Shown one piece after another: positions 15,085 to 22,670 of a DNA stretch of 35,292 bases. Made by a program: the position numbers and the translations under genes. Below the pieces are notes generated by a model. It was given only the letters and a program-made list of their open reading frames with translations, was not told the DNA's origin and did not search any database. Within the stretch, counting starts at the first letter, position 1; every line of letters begins with the position of its first letter. Where the stretch lies: contig NZ_JAEMNU010000083.1 in assembly GCF_016461825.1 (NCBI RefSeq), positions 257,469 to 292,760 on the forward strand, written 5' to 3'. Origin of the DNA: Rugamonas violacea. GTDB taxonomy: Bacteria; Pseudomonadota; Gammaproteobacteria; Burkholderiales; Burkholderiaceae_D.

Positions 15085-17403
15085 TTAGAACAAAATATTC
15101 GGCGGCCATACAGGCTTGGGTTTGCTGCACTTCGCCTTCGGCACGCGCGACGCGGCGCCACCTTTGAGCAGCAGCGGCGTGCTGCCCGCCGCCAGCTTGG
15201 CGATCTGCGCCGCCGTCGTCGCGGAGATGGACACGACATCCGGCGAGCCGGCCGAGGCGGCCTGCTCCCGTGCCGGTTTTTCCTGCGCCGCCTTCTCTTG
15301 TGTCAGTTTTTCCTGAGCCAATTTTTCTTGAGCGGCCACTTGCGCCGCCTTTTCTTGCGCCGCCTTCTCTTGCGCCGCCTTCTCTTGCGCCAGCTTTTCC
15401 TGCGCCACTTTCTCCTGCGCCGCCTTCTCTTGCGCCGCCTTCTCTTGCGCCAGCTTTTCCTGCGCCACTTTCTCCTGCGCCGCCTTCTCTTGCGCCGCCT
15501 TCTCTTGCGCCAGCTTTTCCTGCGCCACTTTCTCCTGCGCCGCCTTCTCTTGCGCCGCTTGCTCTAGCGCCGCCGCTTTCGCCAGCTTGTCCTGAGTAAC
15601 CTTGTCCTGAGCGACTTTCTCCTTTCCGGCCTTGTCCTGGACTAGGCCATCCGCGCCACGCTGGTCCTCCAGCGCCACCCGGCGCGCCAGCTTGGCCGCG
15701 CGCGAGCGCGCCAACGCGGTCGCCGCGCCGGTCGTGCCGGACAGGCGCGGCGTGATCAGGAACAACCGTTCACGGCTGCTGTGCGCCGTCTTCTCGCTGC
15801 GGAACAGGCCGCCGAACAGGGGAATGTCGCCCAGCAACGGCGTCTTCTGCAGGCTGCTCGACACCGACTCGGCGTGGTAACCGCCTATCATCAGCGTGTG
15901 TTGCAGGTCGATGATGGCCTGGGTGCTGATGGTCGAGCGCGTGACGTTGCTCTTCAGCGCGACGTCGCCCAGCGTGCCGTCCTCGATGTCGACCTCCAAC
16001 CGCACCCGGGTGGTGTCGCCCTCGCGCACGATGCGCGGTACCACGCGCAGCATGGTGCCGGCGGTGACGTTGGCCAGGTCGGCCACCCGCTCGCCGACCA
16101 GCGGCACGTAGGCGGTCTGGTTCAGGTCGAGCACGGCCGCCACGTTGTCCAGCGTCAGCACGGTGGGCTTGGCCAGCACGCGCGCCTGGCCGTCGCTCTC
16201 CAGCGCCTTGAGGCGGGCGTAGAAGCGCGCCGCGTTGCTGATCAACAGGGTGGCGCCGGGGATGGGCAGGTCGATGCCTTTCGAGTCGGCGCCCGTGCTG
16301 TTGATGGTGCTGACCACGTTGCCGCTGCGTACGCCCCACTCCGCCCCCAGTTCGGCCAGCTTGTTGCGCTCGATGTCGACGATCAGCGCCTCGATCTCGA
16401 TCTGCTGCGGTTCGATGTCGAGCTGGGCGATCAAACCCTTGTACATCTCCTGCTTGTTGATGTTGTCGTAGATCATGATCGCGTTCAAGGACGGGTCGGC
16501 CTCGATGCGCGCCTTGTCCTCCGCCGGCGCGGCCTTGCCACGGCCGGGCCGCTCGCGCTCCGGTTCGCCCTCGTCGCCGTCGCGCGGGCCGCGCGGGTTG
16601 TCGCGCTGGGTCCGCTCGGCGCTCGCCAGCAGGCTGTTGCCCACCTCGCGGGCGACACCGCGGCCGCCCTTCTCCTGGCGCGAACGCTTGCCGCTGGCCA
16701 CGTCGTAGCGGCCGCCGCGCGTGTCGGCCAGCTTCTCGCCCGAGCCGGCGCCGTACAGCAGGTTGTTCAGGATGGTCTTGACACCGGGGATGGTCTCGGC
16801 CTGGCCCCGGCTGGTGATGACGCGGTCGGTGGCGCTGGCGTACTTCAGGCGGAACACCATGATCTGCTTGCCCTTCAGATGCGCCTTGCCCTCCTCCGGC
16901 AACAGCACCTCGCGCACCAGGTTGACGTAGGCGCGCGGGCCGCTGACGATCACCGTGCCCTCGTCGGGCAGCTCGCCCCAGCCGAAGCGGCTGTCGAACA
17001 GGCCCAGGCCGATCAAGGCCTCCTTGGCGTCCTGCACCGCGTCCTCGCCGATCTCCAGCCGCTTCGAGGAATTCTCGTCGCGCGGCACCACGTACAGGGT
17101 GTCGTTGTAGACGAACCAGCGGAAGCGGTACTGCTGCATCATGTGGTCGAGGAAGTCGGCGCCGCTGTCGGCCTTCAGCTTGCCCTTGACGATGGCGGCG
17201 CCGTTGGCGCTGACCGCCAGCCGCACGCCGTAGACGCGGCCGAACTCCTCCAGCACCTCGTGCAGCTTCATGCCGTTGGCGTTGATGGCAAAGCCGCTGT
17301 CCTTCCAGCCGGCCGGCGTGGCGGCCCGGCCCGGGCCGCCACACAGCAGCAAGGCCGCCGCCAGTGCCGCGCCCAGCCGGCGGCGGAGGCTGGCATGGCT
17401 CAT
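15085..17403 (-). CDS. sctC: SctC secretin (YscC/HrcC) with long repetitive C-terminal extension
   Basis: Outer-membrane secretin ring of the T3SS, 772 residues. A signal peptide (about residues 1-28) precedes N-domains ([22 protein letters not shown]) and the secretin core with VIVSGP, the [23 protein letters not shown] region and the [15 protein letters not shown] signature, ending near LFLITPRL at about residue 555. The last about 215 residues are an unusual tail dominated by AQEK repeats. The start at 17403 overlaps the upstream stop (ATGA) and has GGAG 8 nt before it; the longer open frame to 18135 is shadow. It follows the hrpF- and hrpG-like genes, as in Hrp1 systems. Confidence 0.93.
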   Translation of the reverse strand: MSHASLRRRLGAALAAALLLCGGPGRAATPAGWKDSGFAINANGMKLHEVLEEFGRVYGVRLAVSANGAAIVKGKLKADSGADFLDHMMQQYRFRWFVYNDTLYVVPRDENSSKRLEIGEDAVQDAKEALIGLGLFDSRFGWGELPDEGTVIVSGPRAYVNLVREVLLPEEGKAHLKGKQIMVFRLKYASATDRVITSRGQAETIPGVKTILNNLLYGAGSGEKLADTRGGRYDVASGKRSRQEKGGRGVAREVGNSLLASAERTQRDNPRGPRDGDEGEPERERPGRGKAAPAEDKARIEADPSLNAIMIYDNINKQEMYKGLIAQLDIEPQQIEIEALIVDIERNKLAELGAEWGVRSGNVVSTINSTGADSKGIDLPIPGATLLISNAARFYARLKALESDGQARVLAKPTVLTLDNVAAVLDLNQTAYVPLVGERVADLANVTAGTMLRVVPRIVREGDTTRVRLEVDIEDGTLGDVALKSNVTRSTISTQAIIDLQHTLMIGGYHAESVSSSLQKTPLLGDIPLFGGLFRSEKTAHSSRERLFLITPRLSGTTGAATALARSRAAKLARRVALEDQRGADGLVQDKAGKEKVAQDKVTQDKLAKAAALEQAAQEKAAQEKVAQEKLAQEKAAQEKAAQEKVAQEKLAQEKAAQEKAAQEKVAQEKLAQEKAAQEKAAQEKAAQVAAQEKLAQEKLTQEKAAQEKPAREQAASAGSPDVVSISATTAAQIAKLAAGSTPLLLKGGAASRVPKAKCSKPKPVWPPNILF
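15349..15558 (-). repeat. 60-bp perfect tandem repeats in the sctC tail
   Basis: Three identical 60-bp copies (15361-15420, 15421-15480 and 15481-15540) with partial copies on both sides. Each encodes a 20-residue unit made of [10 protein letters not shown] and KLAQE pentads. The unit is a multiple of 3, so gain or loss of copies keeps the frame. Confidence 0.93.
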
Positions 17404-17813
17404 GGTCGTGCTCCGCTGAACAGGGTGCGCAGGCGTTGTTCGTTGCGTTGCGCCGCGCCCGCCACCGCCACCGCCTGGCGCGGGCCGAGCGCCGCGCGCC
17501 ACATGCTCAATTGGTTCAGCAGTTGTTCCAGCGGCTCGGCCACATCGAGCCAGCCGCCGACCTGGGGCAGCCATTGCGTCAATACCAGGTCGCGGCCGTC
17601 GGCGCTGCGGCCCAGGCCGGCGTCGAACTGCAAGGCGCTCTGGAACCCCAGGCGCAGCGCGTCCTGCAACTGGGCCGGCGCGTAGGCCTGGGTCAGGATG
17701 GCGCCCAGCTCGGCGCCATCCTGCTGCGGCACCAGGTAGATGAACTCGCCGTCGATCTCGACCGGCTCGTCGAGCGGCTGCGTCTGCAACCATTGCGCGA
17801 TGTCGTCGTCCAT
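17400..17813 (-). CDS. HrpG-like T3SS chaperone (upstream of sctC)
   Basis: 137 residues, acidic N-terminus (MDDDIAQWLQTQPLDEPVEIDGEFIYLVPQQDG) with alternating strands and helices in the style of CesT-type chaperones. In Pseudomonas syringae the order hrpF-hrpG-hrcC is fixed, and this gene sits in the hrpG position with 3 nt to the upstream hrpF-like gene and an ATGA overlap with sctC. HrpG there is described as chaperone-like. The name follows order and size; sequence similarity cannot be judged here. Confidence 0.6.
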   Translation of the reverse strand: MDDDIAQWLQTQPLDEPVEIDGEFIYLVPQQDGAELGAILTQAYAPAQLQDALRLGFQSALQFDAGLGRSADGRDLVLTQWLPQVGGWLDVAEPLEQLLNQLSMWRAALGPRQAVAVAGAAQRNEQRLRTLFSGARP

Positions 17814-17816
17814 GGC

Positions 17817-18041
17817 TTACTTGGTCTCTTGCAGCACGGTGCGGATCGGCTTTTCCAGCAGTTTGAGCTGGGCCGACATGGCGTCGTGGGTGACGGAACG
17901 TTGCTGCAGCAGCGCGGTGAACTCGGCCGGATCGGGCTGTTCGCCCGCAGTCTGGCGGCGGCCGAAGTCGGCCATCTGCTGACCGGTTTGCTCGGAGCGG
18001 TTGTTCAAGTGGCGTAGCGACTGGATCATGGCGTTGGACAT
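17817..18041 (-). CDS. HrpF/needle-like small T3SS protein, 74 aa
   Basis: 74 residues, the same size as HrpF of Pseudomonas syringae and close to needle subunits. It is helical throughout, with a break near GEQPDP, and ends with LLEKPIRTVLQETK, which has the spacing of the C-terminal helix of needle-family proteins. It is first in the operon with the hrpG-like gene and sctC and has a hrp box 36 nt upstream. It could be the needle/pilus subunit SctF or a HrpF-type accessory protein; I cannot separate these by eye. Confidence 0.6.
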   Translation of the reverse strand: MSNAMIQSLRHLNNRSEQTGQQMADFGRRQTAGEQPDPAEFTALLQQRSVTHDAMSAQLKLLEKPIRTVLQETK

Positions 18042-18077
18042 GCGGTGTTCTCCCGGTGGATAGACGGACTGTCCAGA

Positions 18078-18105
18078 TGAGTGGCGCGCGCGGCCGTCCG
18101 GTTCG
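18078..18105 (-). promoter_or_regulatory. hrp box for the hrpF-hrpG-sctC operon
   Basis: On the minus strand it reads CGAACC-N15-CCACTCA, with one mismatch in the -35 half and a perfect -10 half. Confidence 0.8.
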
Positions 18106-18156
18106 CCCCGCTTCGCATTGTTTTTTCGCCGCCATGAACGGACCTGCGGATGCGCT

Positions 18157-18951
18157 TCAGATCAGCTCCAAGGCGGCGTTCCGGCCCTTCTCGCTGATAT
18201 TAAAAAAGGCCTGCAAAGCCTCCTCCAAACCTTTCAGCCGCTCAGTCTTCTTCTGATGGGCGGCATCGGCCGCCTCGGCCGCAGCTTGGTCCGACGGGGT
18301 CGCGGTTGCGGTGGCCGTTGGGGTTGCGGCTGGGGAGGGAGCGGGGGCTGGAGCTGGAGCCGGAGCCGGGTTGGAGGCAACAGCAGCGTGACCGGGCGGC
18401 GGCGCGAGCGAGTATGGCGGTGGCGGCGCGTCGGACGCTTGTCCATGCGGTGTTCCCCCGGAGCCAACCACATCCGGCGGCGCCGGAGGGAGGCGCTGCT
18501 TGACCGAGTCGTACAGCTCTTTCAGGAAACTGAGCGCCGATTTCAGACGCTCCTCCATCAATGTAGGAGCGTTTTGGCTCGTCGTCTCGGCGGGGGACTG
18601 CAAGGCAGTCGAATGGGCATCGACGGCGGCATTTTCCGAGGCCGATAAATGCGCGCTGAACTTGCTTTTGAGCACCCCGAGAAATTCGCATACCCGCGTC
18701 AACTGCGCGCCAGGCTGCGGTATATCGCCGCTGATATTGTTCGGCGAGGAGGAGTTCTGTGCCTGCTCCAGTTGCTGCAGTTGCTGCCGCAGTTGCAGAC
18801 CCGTCCTGCCGTCGCCGCTCATCGAGAACCGGCGCTGCTGTCCGCTGGACCCGCTCGACGGCGGCTCGACCGGGGGAGGCGGCGGCGGCGGTTCAAGCTC
18901 CGCCATGTGCACCGCGCCAGCACTGTTTGTGGCCTGCGTTTTACCTACCAT
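18157..18951 (-). CDS. Proline-rich T3SS-linked protein, 264 aa, unrecognised
   Basis: Unrecognised. A Pro-rich stretch (seven consecutive Pro around residues 21-28) leads to a helical centre (GLQLRQQLQQLEQAQN; ERLKSALSFLKELYDSVKQRL), then a long Ala/Pro/Thr linker (about residues 180-222), then a C-terminal helix ending in EKGRNAALELI. The final motif is shared with the 50-aa ORF at 22671-22823. It is 62 nt downstream of sctL with no hrp box of its own, so it is probably the last gene of the sctI operon. It lies between hrpE- and hrpF-equivalents, where Hrp1 clusters have no gene. Possible roles are a secreted structural cap, ruler or effector; none is shown. Confidence 0.72.
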   Translation of the reverse strand: MVGKTQATNSAGAVHMAELEPPPPPPPVEPPSSGSSGQQRRFSMSGDGRTGLQLRQQLQQLEQAQNSSSPNNISGDIPQPGAQLTRVCEFLGVLKSKFSAHLSASENAAVDAHSTALQSPAETTSQNAPTLMEERLKSALSFLKELYDSVKQRLPPAPPDVVGSGGTPHGQASDAPPPPYSLAPPPGHAAVASNPAPAPAPAPAPSPAATPTATATATPSDQAAAEAADAAHQKKTERLKGLEEALQAFFNISEKGRNAALELI

Positions 18952-19013
18952 GAGCTCTCATCCTTCCAATGCGAATATGGCGGCGACGAGGCGCCGCCTC
19001 AGGTCTATGTGTA

Positions 19014-19634
19014 TCAGTCAGTCATGGCGTCGAATGACGCCGGCTGGTCGGCCAGAAGCAGCGCCGGCAAGGCCGAATGCAAGGCGGCGACGGCGGCGCC
19101 GAAATCGGCCTGCCATTCGCCGTTGCCGGCCTCCAGCCGACAACAGCCAGGCGCCAAGCTGGCGTCATGTTTGATCTCCCAGTCCAGCGCCGGCAACCAC
19201 CCGGCATCGTCCGTGTGCACGCGCAAGCAGGCGTCGAGCAGCTTCGGCGGCGCCTCCAGCAACACCCGCCGCAGCGCCGCCTCGACGCGCTGCCGCGGCA
19301 CGGCCTCCAACACCAGCCGTTCGAACAGGGCCTGGGCCAGCTCGATCACCAGATCCTCGCTGCGCAGCAGCAGGCCCGCCTTGGCCTGCTCCAGCCCTTG
19401 CAGCAGCGGGCCGGCGCGCCGCAGCGTGTCCTGCTCGGCCGCCAGCGCGGCGGCGCGCGCTTCGCTTTGCGCCTGCCGTCCCAAGGCCTCGGCCTGCTGG
19501 CGCGCCGCCGCCAGCAACTCGTCCGCCACCACGCCGGCGTCGGCGCAGCGCGCCAGCGCGGCCGCGCGCCAGACCCCGTCGCGGGTCGCCAGCCGAGGCT
19601 CGAACGGCAGCGCCGCCACACAAAATTTGTCCAT
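19014..19634 (-). CDS. sctL: SctL (YscL/HrpE) ATPase stator
   Basis: 206 residues. The family regulates and anchors the SctN ATPase at the sorting platform. The N-terminal half is a long helix rich in Ala, Gln, Glu and Arg (QQAEALGRQAQSEARAAALA). The C-terminal globular part carries LVIELAQALFERLV and RVEAALRRVLLEAP, typical of the SctL/FliH C-domain. GAGGATAGG precedes the ATG, which lies 1 nt beyond the sctK stop. The order sctI-J-K-L supports the name. Confidence 0.88.
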   Translation of the reverse strand: MDKFCVAALPFEPRLATRDGVWRAAALARCADAGVVADELLAAARQQAEALGRQAQSEARAAALAAEQDTLRRAGPLLQGLEQAKAGLLLRSEDLVIELAQALFERLVLEAVPRQRVEAALRRVLLEAPPKLLDACLRVHTDDAGWLPALDWEIKHDASLAPGCCRLEAGNGEWQADFGAAVAALHSALPALLLADQPASFDAMTD

Positions 19635-19635
19635 C

Positions 19636-20280
19636 CTATCCTCGCTTCATCAATTCGGTGTCGGCCACAGGACCGGCGTTCGGCGCCCACGTCACCGCCG
19701 CGCGTTGGCGGCACAGGCTCCAGCAGCGCTGCGCGCGCCGGGCCGAGGCTTCGACGCTCTCGCCGGCGACGCGCGCCAACAAGGCGTCGACACGCTCGGC
19801 CAGCGGCTCGGGCAACGTCAGGCGCAGACGCGGCCACAGGCCGGCGAACTGCGTCTCCAGGCGGCGCGCCAGTTCGACCAGGCCGACCACCTCCAGCGCG
19901 TCGTCGGCCGTGTAGGGCGGCGCGCGACAGCCTTGCAGCGGCTGGGTGGCGGCGACGGCCATGCACCATTTGCGCTCGGCGAAGGCCAGCGCGGCCAGCG
20001 CGTCGCGGCGCTGGCCGCGCGCCGCCAATAGGCCGGCGAACAGGCGCGCGCTGGCCCGCAGCGCGGCGCCGTCATCGGTCGCCACCAACTGCCAGGCCGG
20101 CTCCAAACTCGCCGGCAGGTCCGCCGGCAGGTTCGCCTGGCGACACCACAGGCGATAGCCGTCGCGCCGCGCCAGCGGCTCCAGCGCCGGCGCCAGGCCG
20201 GCCGGACTCCGAACCGCATAGCGCCAGGGACTGAACCACCAGTCGAGGAAGTCAGCGTCCAGCACGAAGCCCCCTGCCAC
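19636..20280 (-). CDS. sctK: SctK (YscK/HrpD) sorting-platform accessory protein
   Basis: About 214 residues, rich in Trp, Arg and Leu, with no membrane segment. SctK proteins diverge strongly; the call rests on position between sctJ and sctL, on size, and on the N-terminal Trp-rich segment (DFLDWWFSPWRYAV) that fits the family's start. The first codon is GTG at 20280; a second GTG at 20265 has a better AGGGGG ribosome site 4 nt upstream and may be the true start. Confidence 0.75.
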   Translation of the reverse strand: MAGGFVLDADFLDWWFSPWRYAVRSPAGLAPALEPLARRDGYRLWCRQANLPADLPASLEPAWQLVATDDGAALRASARLFAGLLAARGQRRDALAALAFAERKWCMAVAATQPLQGCRAPPYTADDALEVVGLVELARRLETQFAGLWPRLRLTLPEPLAERVDALLARVAGESVEASARRAQRCWSLCRQRAAVTWAPNAGPVADTELMKRG

Positions 20281-20295
20281 CGCCGGCGGCGGGCG

Positions 20296-21195
20296 TCAAC
20301 GCTGGGCCCCGCCGGCCGCCGGCGTGTCGTCGTCGTCGTCCGCCTCGGCGAGGAACACCGGCTCCTTGCCGGAATAGCGATCCAGCCAGCGCGCCATGCC
20401 GGCATGGCGCCGCGCCAGCGTCAGCAGGCCCAGTACCACACCGGCCAGGCCCAAGGCCAGCAGCGCCAGCAAGGTCGCGCCCAGCCCGTCGGCCGAATCG
20501 GACATCACGCGGAACGGCCCGACCGTGGTCCATTCCACCGCCGGCGCGCTCAATTCGCTGGGCGTCAACACCACCGTCACCTTGCGCCGGCCCTCATCGC
20601 CGCCCAGGCCCGGGATGCTGGAGGCGACCATGTTGCGGATGCGCGGCACCACGGTGTCCTCGTCGAGCGGCGCCAGATATTTGACGAACACCGCCGCCGA
20701 CGATGGCTGGATCGGCTCGCCCGGCGCGATCCGCTCCGGCAGCACCACGTGCACCCGCGCCGCCACCACCCGGTCGAACTGCAACAGGGTCGACTCCAGC
20801 TCGGCCGACAGGCCGTGGATGTAGCGCACGCGTTCCTCCAACGGAGTAGAAATCATGCCTTCCTTCTTGAAGATCGTGCCCAGGTCGGAGCGGGCGCGGC
20901 GCGGCAGGCCGGCGGCGCGCATCACGTCGGTGGCGCGGGCGATGTCGCCGTCCTTGACCGCCAACACCACGCCCTCCTTGCTGGCGCGCTTCTGCGCCTC
21001 GATGCCGTGCCGGTTCAGCACCGTGACGATTTCATTGGCGTCGATATCGTTCAAGCCGCTCTGCAAATCGACCACCTTGCCGCAGGCGCACAACAGGCCC
21101 AGGAAACACACCGCGCCCAGGCGCGCCAGCTGCGGCAAGGCCTGCCGCAGGGCCTGCAATAAGGCCCGCAGATACATCACAGATCGATGCTCCAT
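20296..21195 (-). CDS. sctJ: SctJ (YscJ/HrcJ) inner-membrane ring lipoprotein
   Basis: 299 residues. A lipoprotein signal ends at the lipobox-like LCAC (Cys38), followed by the conserved secretory YscJ/FliF domain: DLQSGLNDIDANEIVTVLNRHGI, EGMISTPLEERVRYIHGLSAELE and VAARVHVVLPE. A C-terminal membrane helix (LLALLALGLAGVVLGLL) and an acidic tail follow. The ATG at 21195 is 4 nt after the sctI stop; an alternative ATG at 21177 (MYLRALLQ) would give a shorter signal peptide. Confidence 0.94.
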   Translation of the reverse strand: MEHRSVMYLRALLQALRQALPQLARLGAVCFLGLLCACGKVVDLQSGLNDIDANEIVTVLNRHGIEAQKRASKEGVVLAVKDGDIARATDVMRAAGLPRRARSDLGTIFKKEGMISTPLEERVRYIHGLSAELESTLLQFDRVVAARVHVVLPERIAPGEPIQPSSAAVFVKYLAPLDEDTVVPRIRNMVASSIPGLGGDEGRRKVTVVLTPSELSAPAVEWTTVGPFRVMSDSADGLGATLLALLALGLAGVVLGLLTLARRHAGMARWLDRYSGKEPVFLAEADDDDDTPAAGGAQR

Positions 21196-21199
21196 GCGC

Positions 21200-21619
21200 T
21201 TACTGAAGCTTGGTGAGCTGGTCGAAGGCCTGCGTCGCCTTCGACACGGTCTTGGAGATCGTCTGCACCCGGATCTGGTAGTCGCTCAAGGCCATCATGG
21301 CCTTCATCAGCTGCATCGAATCGCCGCTCTGGCTGGCGCCCTCCAACATCTTGGAGACGTGCTGCTGGTCCTTGCGCAGCTCGCCCGCCAGGCCGCTGGC
21401 GCGGCCGGCCAGCTTCTCGCCGAGCGTGACGTGCTGGGCGGCGCCGGGACCGGCGCCGGCGCCGCTGCGCGCCTGCACCTGGCGCTCCAGCGCCGAGCGG
21501 AACTGGGCGCCGTCGTTCGCTTCGATGGATTGGATCTCGAGCGTCAGGCGACTGCCGTCGGCGCCGCCGGTTGGACGCGGCGCGGCGGCGTGCTCGGCGA
21601 TGGGGGAAATAGCATTCAT
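21200..21619 (-). CDS. sctI: SctI (YscI/HrpB) inner-rod protein
   Basis: 139 residues. The C-terminal half has the family pattern: MKAMMALSDYQIRVQTISKTVSKATQAFDQLTKLQ closely follows the conserved rod helix that ends in 'LTK-Q'. The N-terminal half is less ordered. In this family the protein joins the needle to the export gate and is secreted early. AGGAG lies 6 nt before the ATG. It is the first gene of the sctI-J-K-L operon, with a hrp box 41 nt upstream. Confidence 0.9.
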   Translation of the reverse strand: MNAISPIAEHAAAPRPTGGADGSRLTLEIQSIEANDGAQFRSALERQVQARSGAGAGPGAAQHVTLGEKLAGRASGLAGELRKDQQHVSKMLEGASQSGDSMQLMKAMMALSDYQIRVQTISKTVSKATQAFDQLTKLQ

Positions 21620-21660
21620 GGGTGGCTCCTGTTGCCTGGGTTGGACAGCGTGTCGTCTGA

Positions 21661-21688
21661 TGGGTGGGTGGGGCGACGCTTAAGTTCC
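21661..21688 (-). promoter_or_regulatory. hrp box for the sctI-J-K-L operon
   Basis: On the minus strand it reads GGAACT-N15-CCACCCA: one mismatch in the -35 half, and a -10 half that fits CCACNNA. It is divergent from the box at 21723-21750. Confidence 0.75.
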
Positions 21689-21722
21689 CGTCGCGCCCGC
21701 CCCGGCGGCGCCGAATCGGCAT

Positions 21723-21750
21723 GGAACCGCGCCGGCCGCCAACGCACTTA
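21723..21750 (+). promoter_or_regulatory. hrp box for the 61-aa ORF
   Basis: Reads GGAACC-N15-GCACTTA on the plus strand, with a perfect -35 half and one mismatch in the -10 half, 31 nt upstream of the ATG at 21782. Confidence 0.75.
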
Positions 21751-21781
21751 CCCTGTGAGCCATCATTCACGGAGAAAAATC

Positions 21782-21967
21782 ATGCATGCAAAGAAAAACC
21801 CGGCGCGGCAGGATGCCAGCGTCAAACCGAACCTGTCCAAGGGTGTATGGCGAGGTCCGGCGCTTGCCGCCTGGCAGGCGCGGCAGACGCTGGACGGCGG
21901 CGAATGGGGCGCCGAGGCGGACACGGTAATCATGCCGCGCCGGCGTGGCCTGCCCAGGAAGGGTTGA
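21782..21967 (+). CDS. Small basic hrp-box-linked protein, 61 aa
   Basis: 61 residues, strongly basic at both ends (MHAKKNPARQD; PRRRGLPRKG) with a short middle containing VWRGPALAAWQARQTLDGGEWG. There is no signal peptide or membrane helix. GGAG lies about 7 nt before the ATG, and a hrp box lies 31 nt upstream. A perfect 12-bp inverted repeat follows 13 nt after the stop. No family is recognised. A small effector, a secreted peptide or a regulator of the system are all possible. Confidence 0.65.
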   Translation: MHAKKNPARQDASVKPNLSKGVWRGPALAAWQARQTLDGGEWGAEADTVIMPRRRGLPRKG

Positions 21968-21980
21968 GGGAGCTGTTGCG

Positions 21981-22009
21981 GCATCGGCCACGGCAGGCGT
22001 GGCCGATGC
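21981..22009 (+). terminator. Perfect 12-bp stem-loop after the 61-aa ORF
   Basis: Arms 21981-21992 and 21998-22009 are perfectly complementary, with a 5-nt loop (GCAGG). No T-run follows, so it may be a transcript-end hairpin or a rho-dependent end. Confidence 0.55.
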
Positions 22010-22058
22010 GAACCGGCGCCGCTGATGCCGCTGATGCCGGCAGCGATGTCGGCTCCGC

Positions 22059-22083
22059 AAAAAAAAACCGGCAACGATGCCGG
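22059..22083 (-). terminator. Rho-independent terminator after the small-ORF operon
   Basis: On the minus strand CCGGCA-TCGT-TGCCGG is followed by nine T residues. It lies 23 nt downstream of the 51-aa ORF and separates the small-ORF operon from the region upstream of sctI. Confidence 0.88.
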
Positions 22084-22106
22084 CACAATCCCACCTACAA
22101 GGCCGC

Positions 22107-22262
22107 CTACAAGGCCGCCTGGGCCACTTCTTCGGCCTTCTTGATAAACTTGGTGAAGGTTGTCACGTCGTCGACATTGTCGCCGGCATGGTCCACCGCC
22201 TTGAGCTCGGCGATGTCGCGGGCCGCCCCAGCCCTGGTTTGTTCACTGATCGATAGTGCCAT
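22107..22262 (-). CDS. Small T3SS-linked protein, 51 aa
   Basis: 51 residues, beginning MALSISEQTRAGAARD and ending in a likely helix (FTKFIKKAEEVAQAAL). A second ATG lies one codon upstream; the start given has GGAG at a better distance. It is the last of three small genes before a strong terminator. No family is recognised. By position (between the sigma gene and sctI) these three genes occupy the place of hrpA and hrpZ in Hrp1 clusters, but neither size nor sequence identifies them as pilin or harpin. Confidence 0.55.
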   Translation of the reverse strand: MALSISEQTRAGAARDIAELKAVDHAGDNVDDVTTFTKFIKKAEEVAQAAL

Positions 22263-22327
22263 CATGCGCTCCGGATAAATGTGATTTGAACGCTGCCACG
22301 ATGCGCGCCAGGCGCATCGCGCAACGC

Positions 22328-22540
22328 CTATTGCTGATCGTTGACCTGCTTGGCCATGGTGTGGAAAACCTTCAACTTGGCCAGCGACGTGGCCTGCTGG
22401 GATACCCACAACTGGAACGCAATGGCGTCCGCCGAGGCCTGCTGGGCCGCCTGCCCCATCGGATTGCCTGGACCTGGATTGGGCCCGGCCGTGCCCTGCG
22501 ATTGGACGCCGCCCCACAATTTGTTCTCTGCGTTGATCAT
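22328..22540 (-). CDS. Small T3SS-linked protein, 70 aa (possible filament/pilin subunit)
   Basis: 70 residues. A Gly/Pro/Asn-rich N-terminal segment is followed by one long helix (AAQQASADAIAFQLWVSQQA... to KVFHTMAKQVNDQQ). Such a flexible N-terminus plus long C-terminal helix is common in needle and Hrp-pilin subunits, and the size is suitable, so this is the best candidate for the pilin among the three small genes. AAGGAGAG precedes the ATG. No box lies directly upstream; it is probably read from the hrp box at 22886-22914. Confidence 0.6.
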   Translation of the reverse strand: MINAENKLWGGVQSQGTAGPNPGPGNPMGQAAQQASADAIAFQLWVSQQATSLAKLKVFHTMAKQVNDQQ

Positions 22541-22597
22541 CGTCTCTCCTTGGTTCGACGTGGTGGTGATGAGTGCTGCCATGCCTTGGCGCCCGGT

Positions 22598-22664
22598 GCC
22601 GGAAGGGGCACGCCTCAACGCGCCCCTTGCCGTTGGCGCAGGCCTCCCGGCCCGTGCTTCCGGC
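22598..22664 (-). repeat. Inverted repeat in the small-ORF operon
   Basis: Eight-bp arms (GCCGGAAG/CTTCCGGC at 22598-22605 and 22657-22664) with extra CAC/GTG pairing flank GC-rich sequence between the 50-aa and 70-aa ORFs. It could form a hairpin that stabilises the upstream transcript or slows read-through. Confidence 0.5.
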
Positions 22665-22670
22665 TGCCGC

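Noticed and set aside
15349..15558. Regular repeats that could be taken for a CRISPR array
   Set aside because: Copies are directly adjacent without unique spacers and encode an in-frame peptide repeat in sctC.
15781..17685. Long plus-strand open frame (634 codons) opposite sctC
   Set aside because: It is antisense to sctC, has a composition typical of GC-rich shadow frames (His, Gln, Arg, Asp, Leu) and has no ribosome site or family motif. The same applies to the long plus-strand frames at 6149-8380, 1751-3319, 9258-10862 and 25899-27374.
22570..22601. Hrp-box-like GGCACC ... GCACTCA upstream of the 70-aa ORF
   Set aside because: The spacer is 18 nt instead of 15-16, and both halves carry a mismatch.
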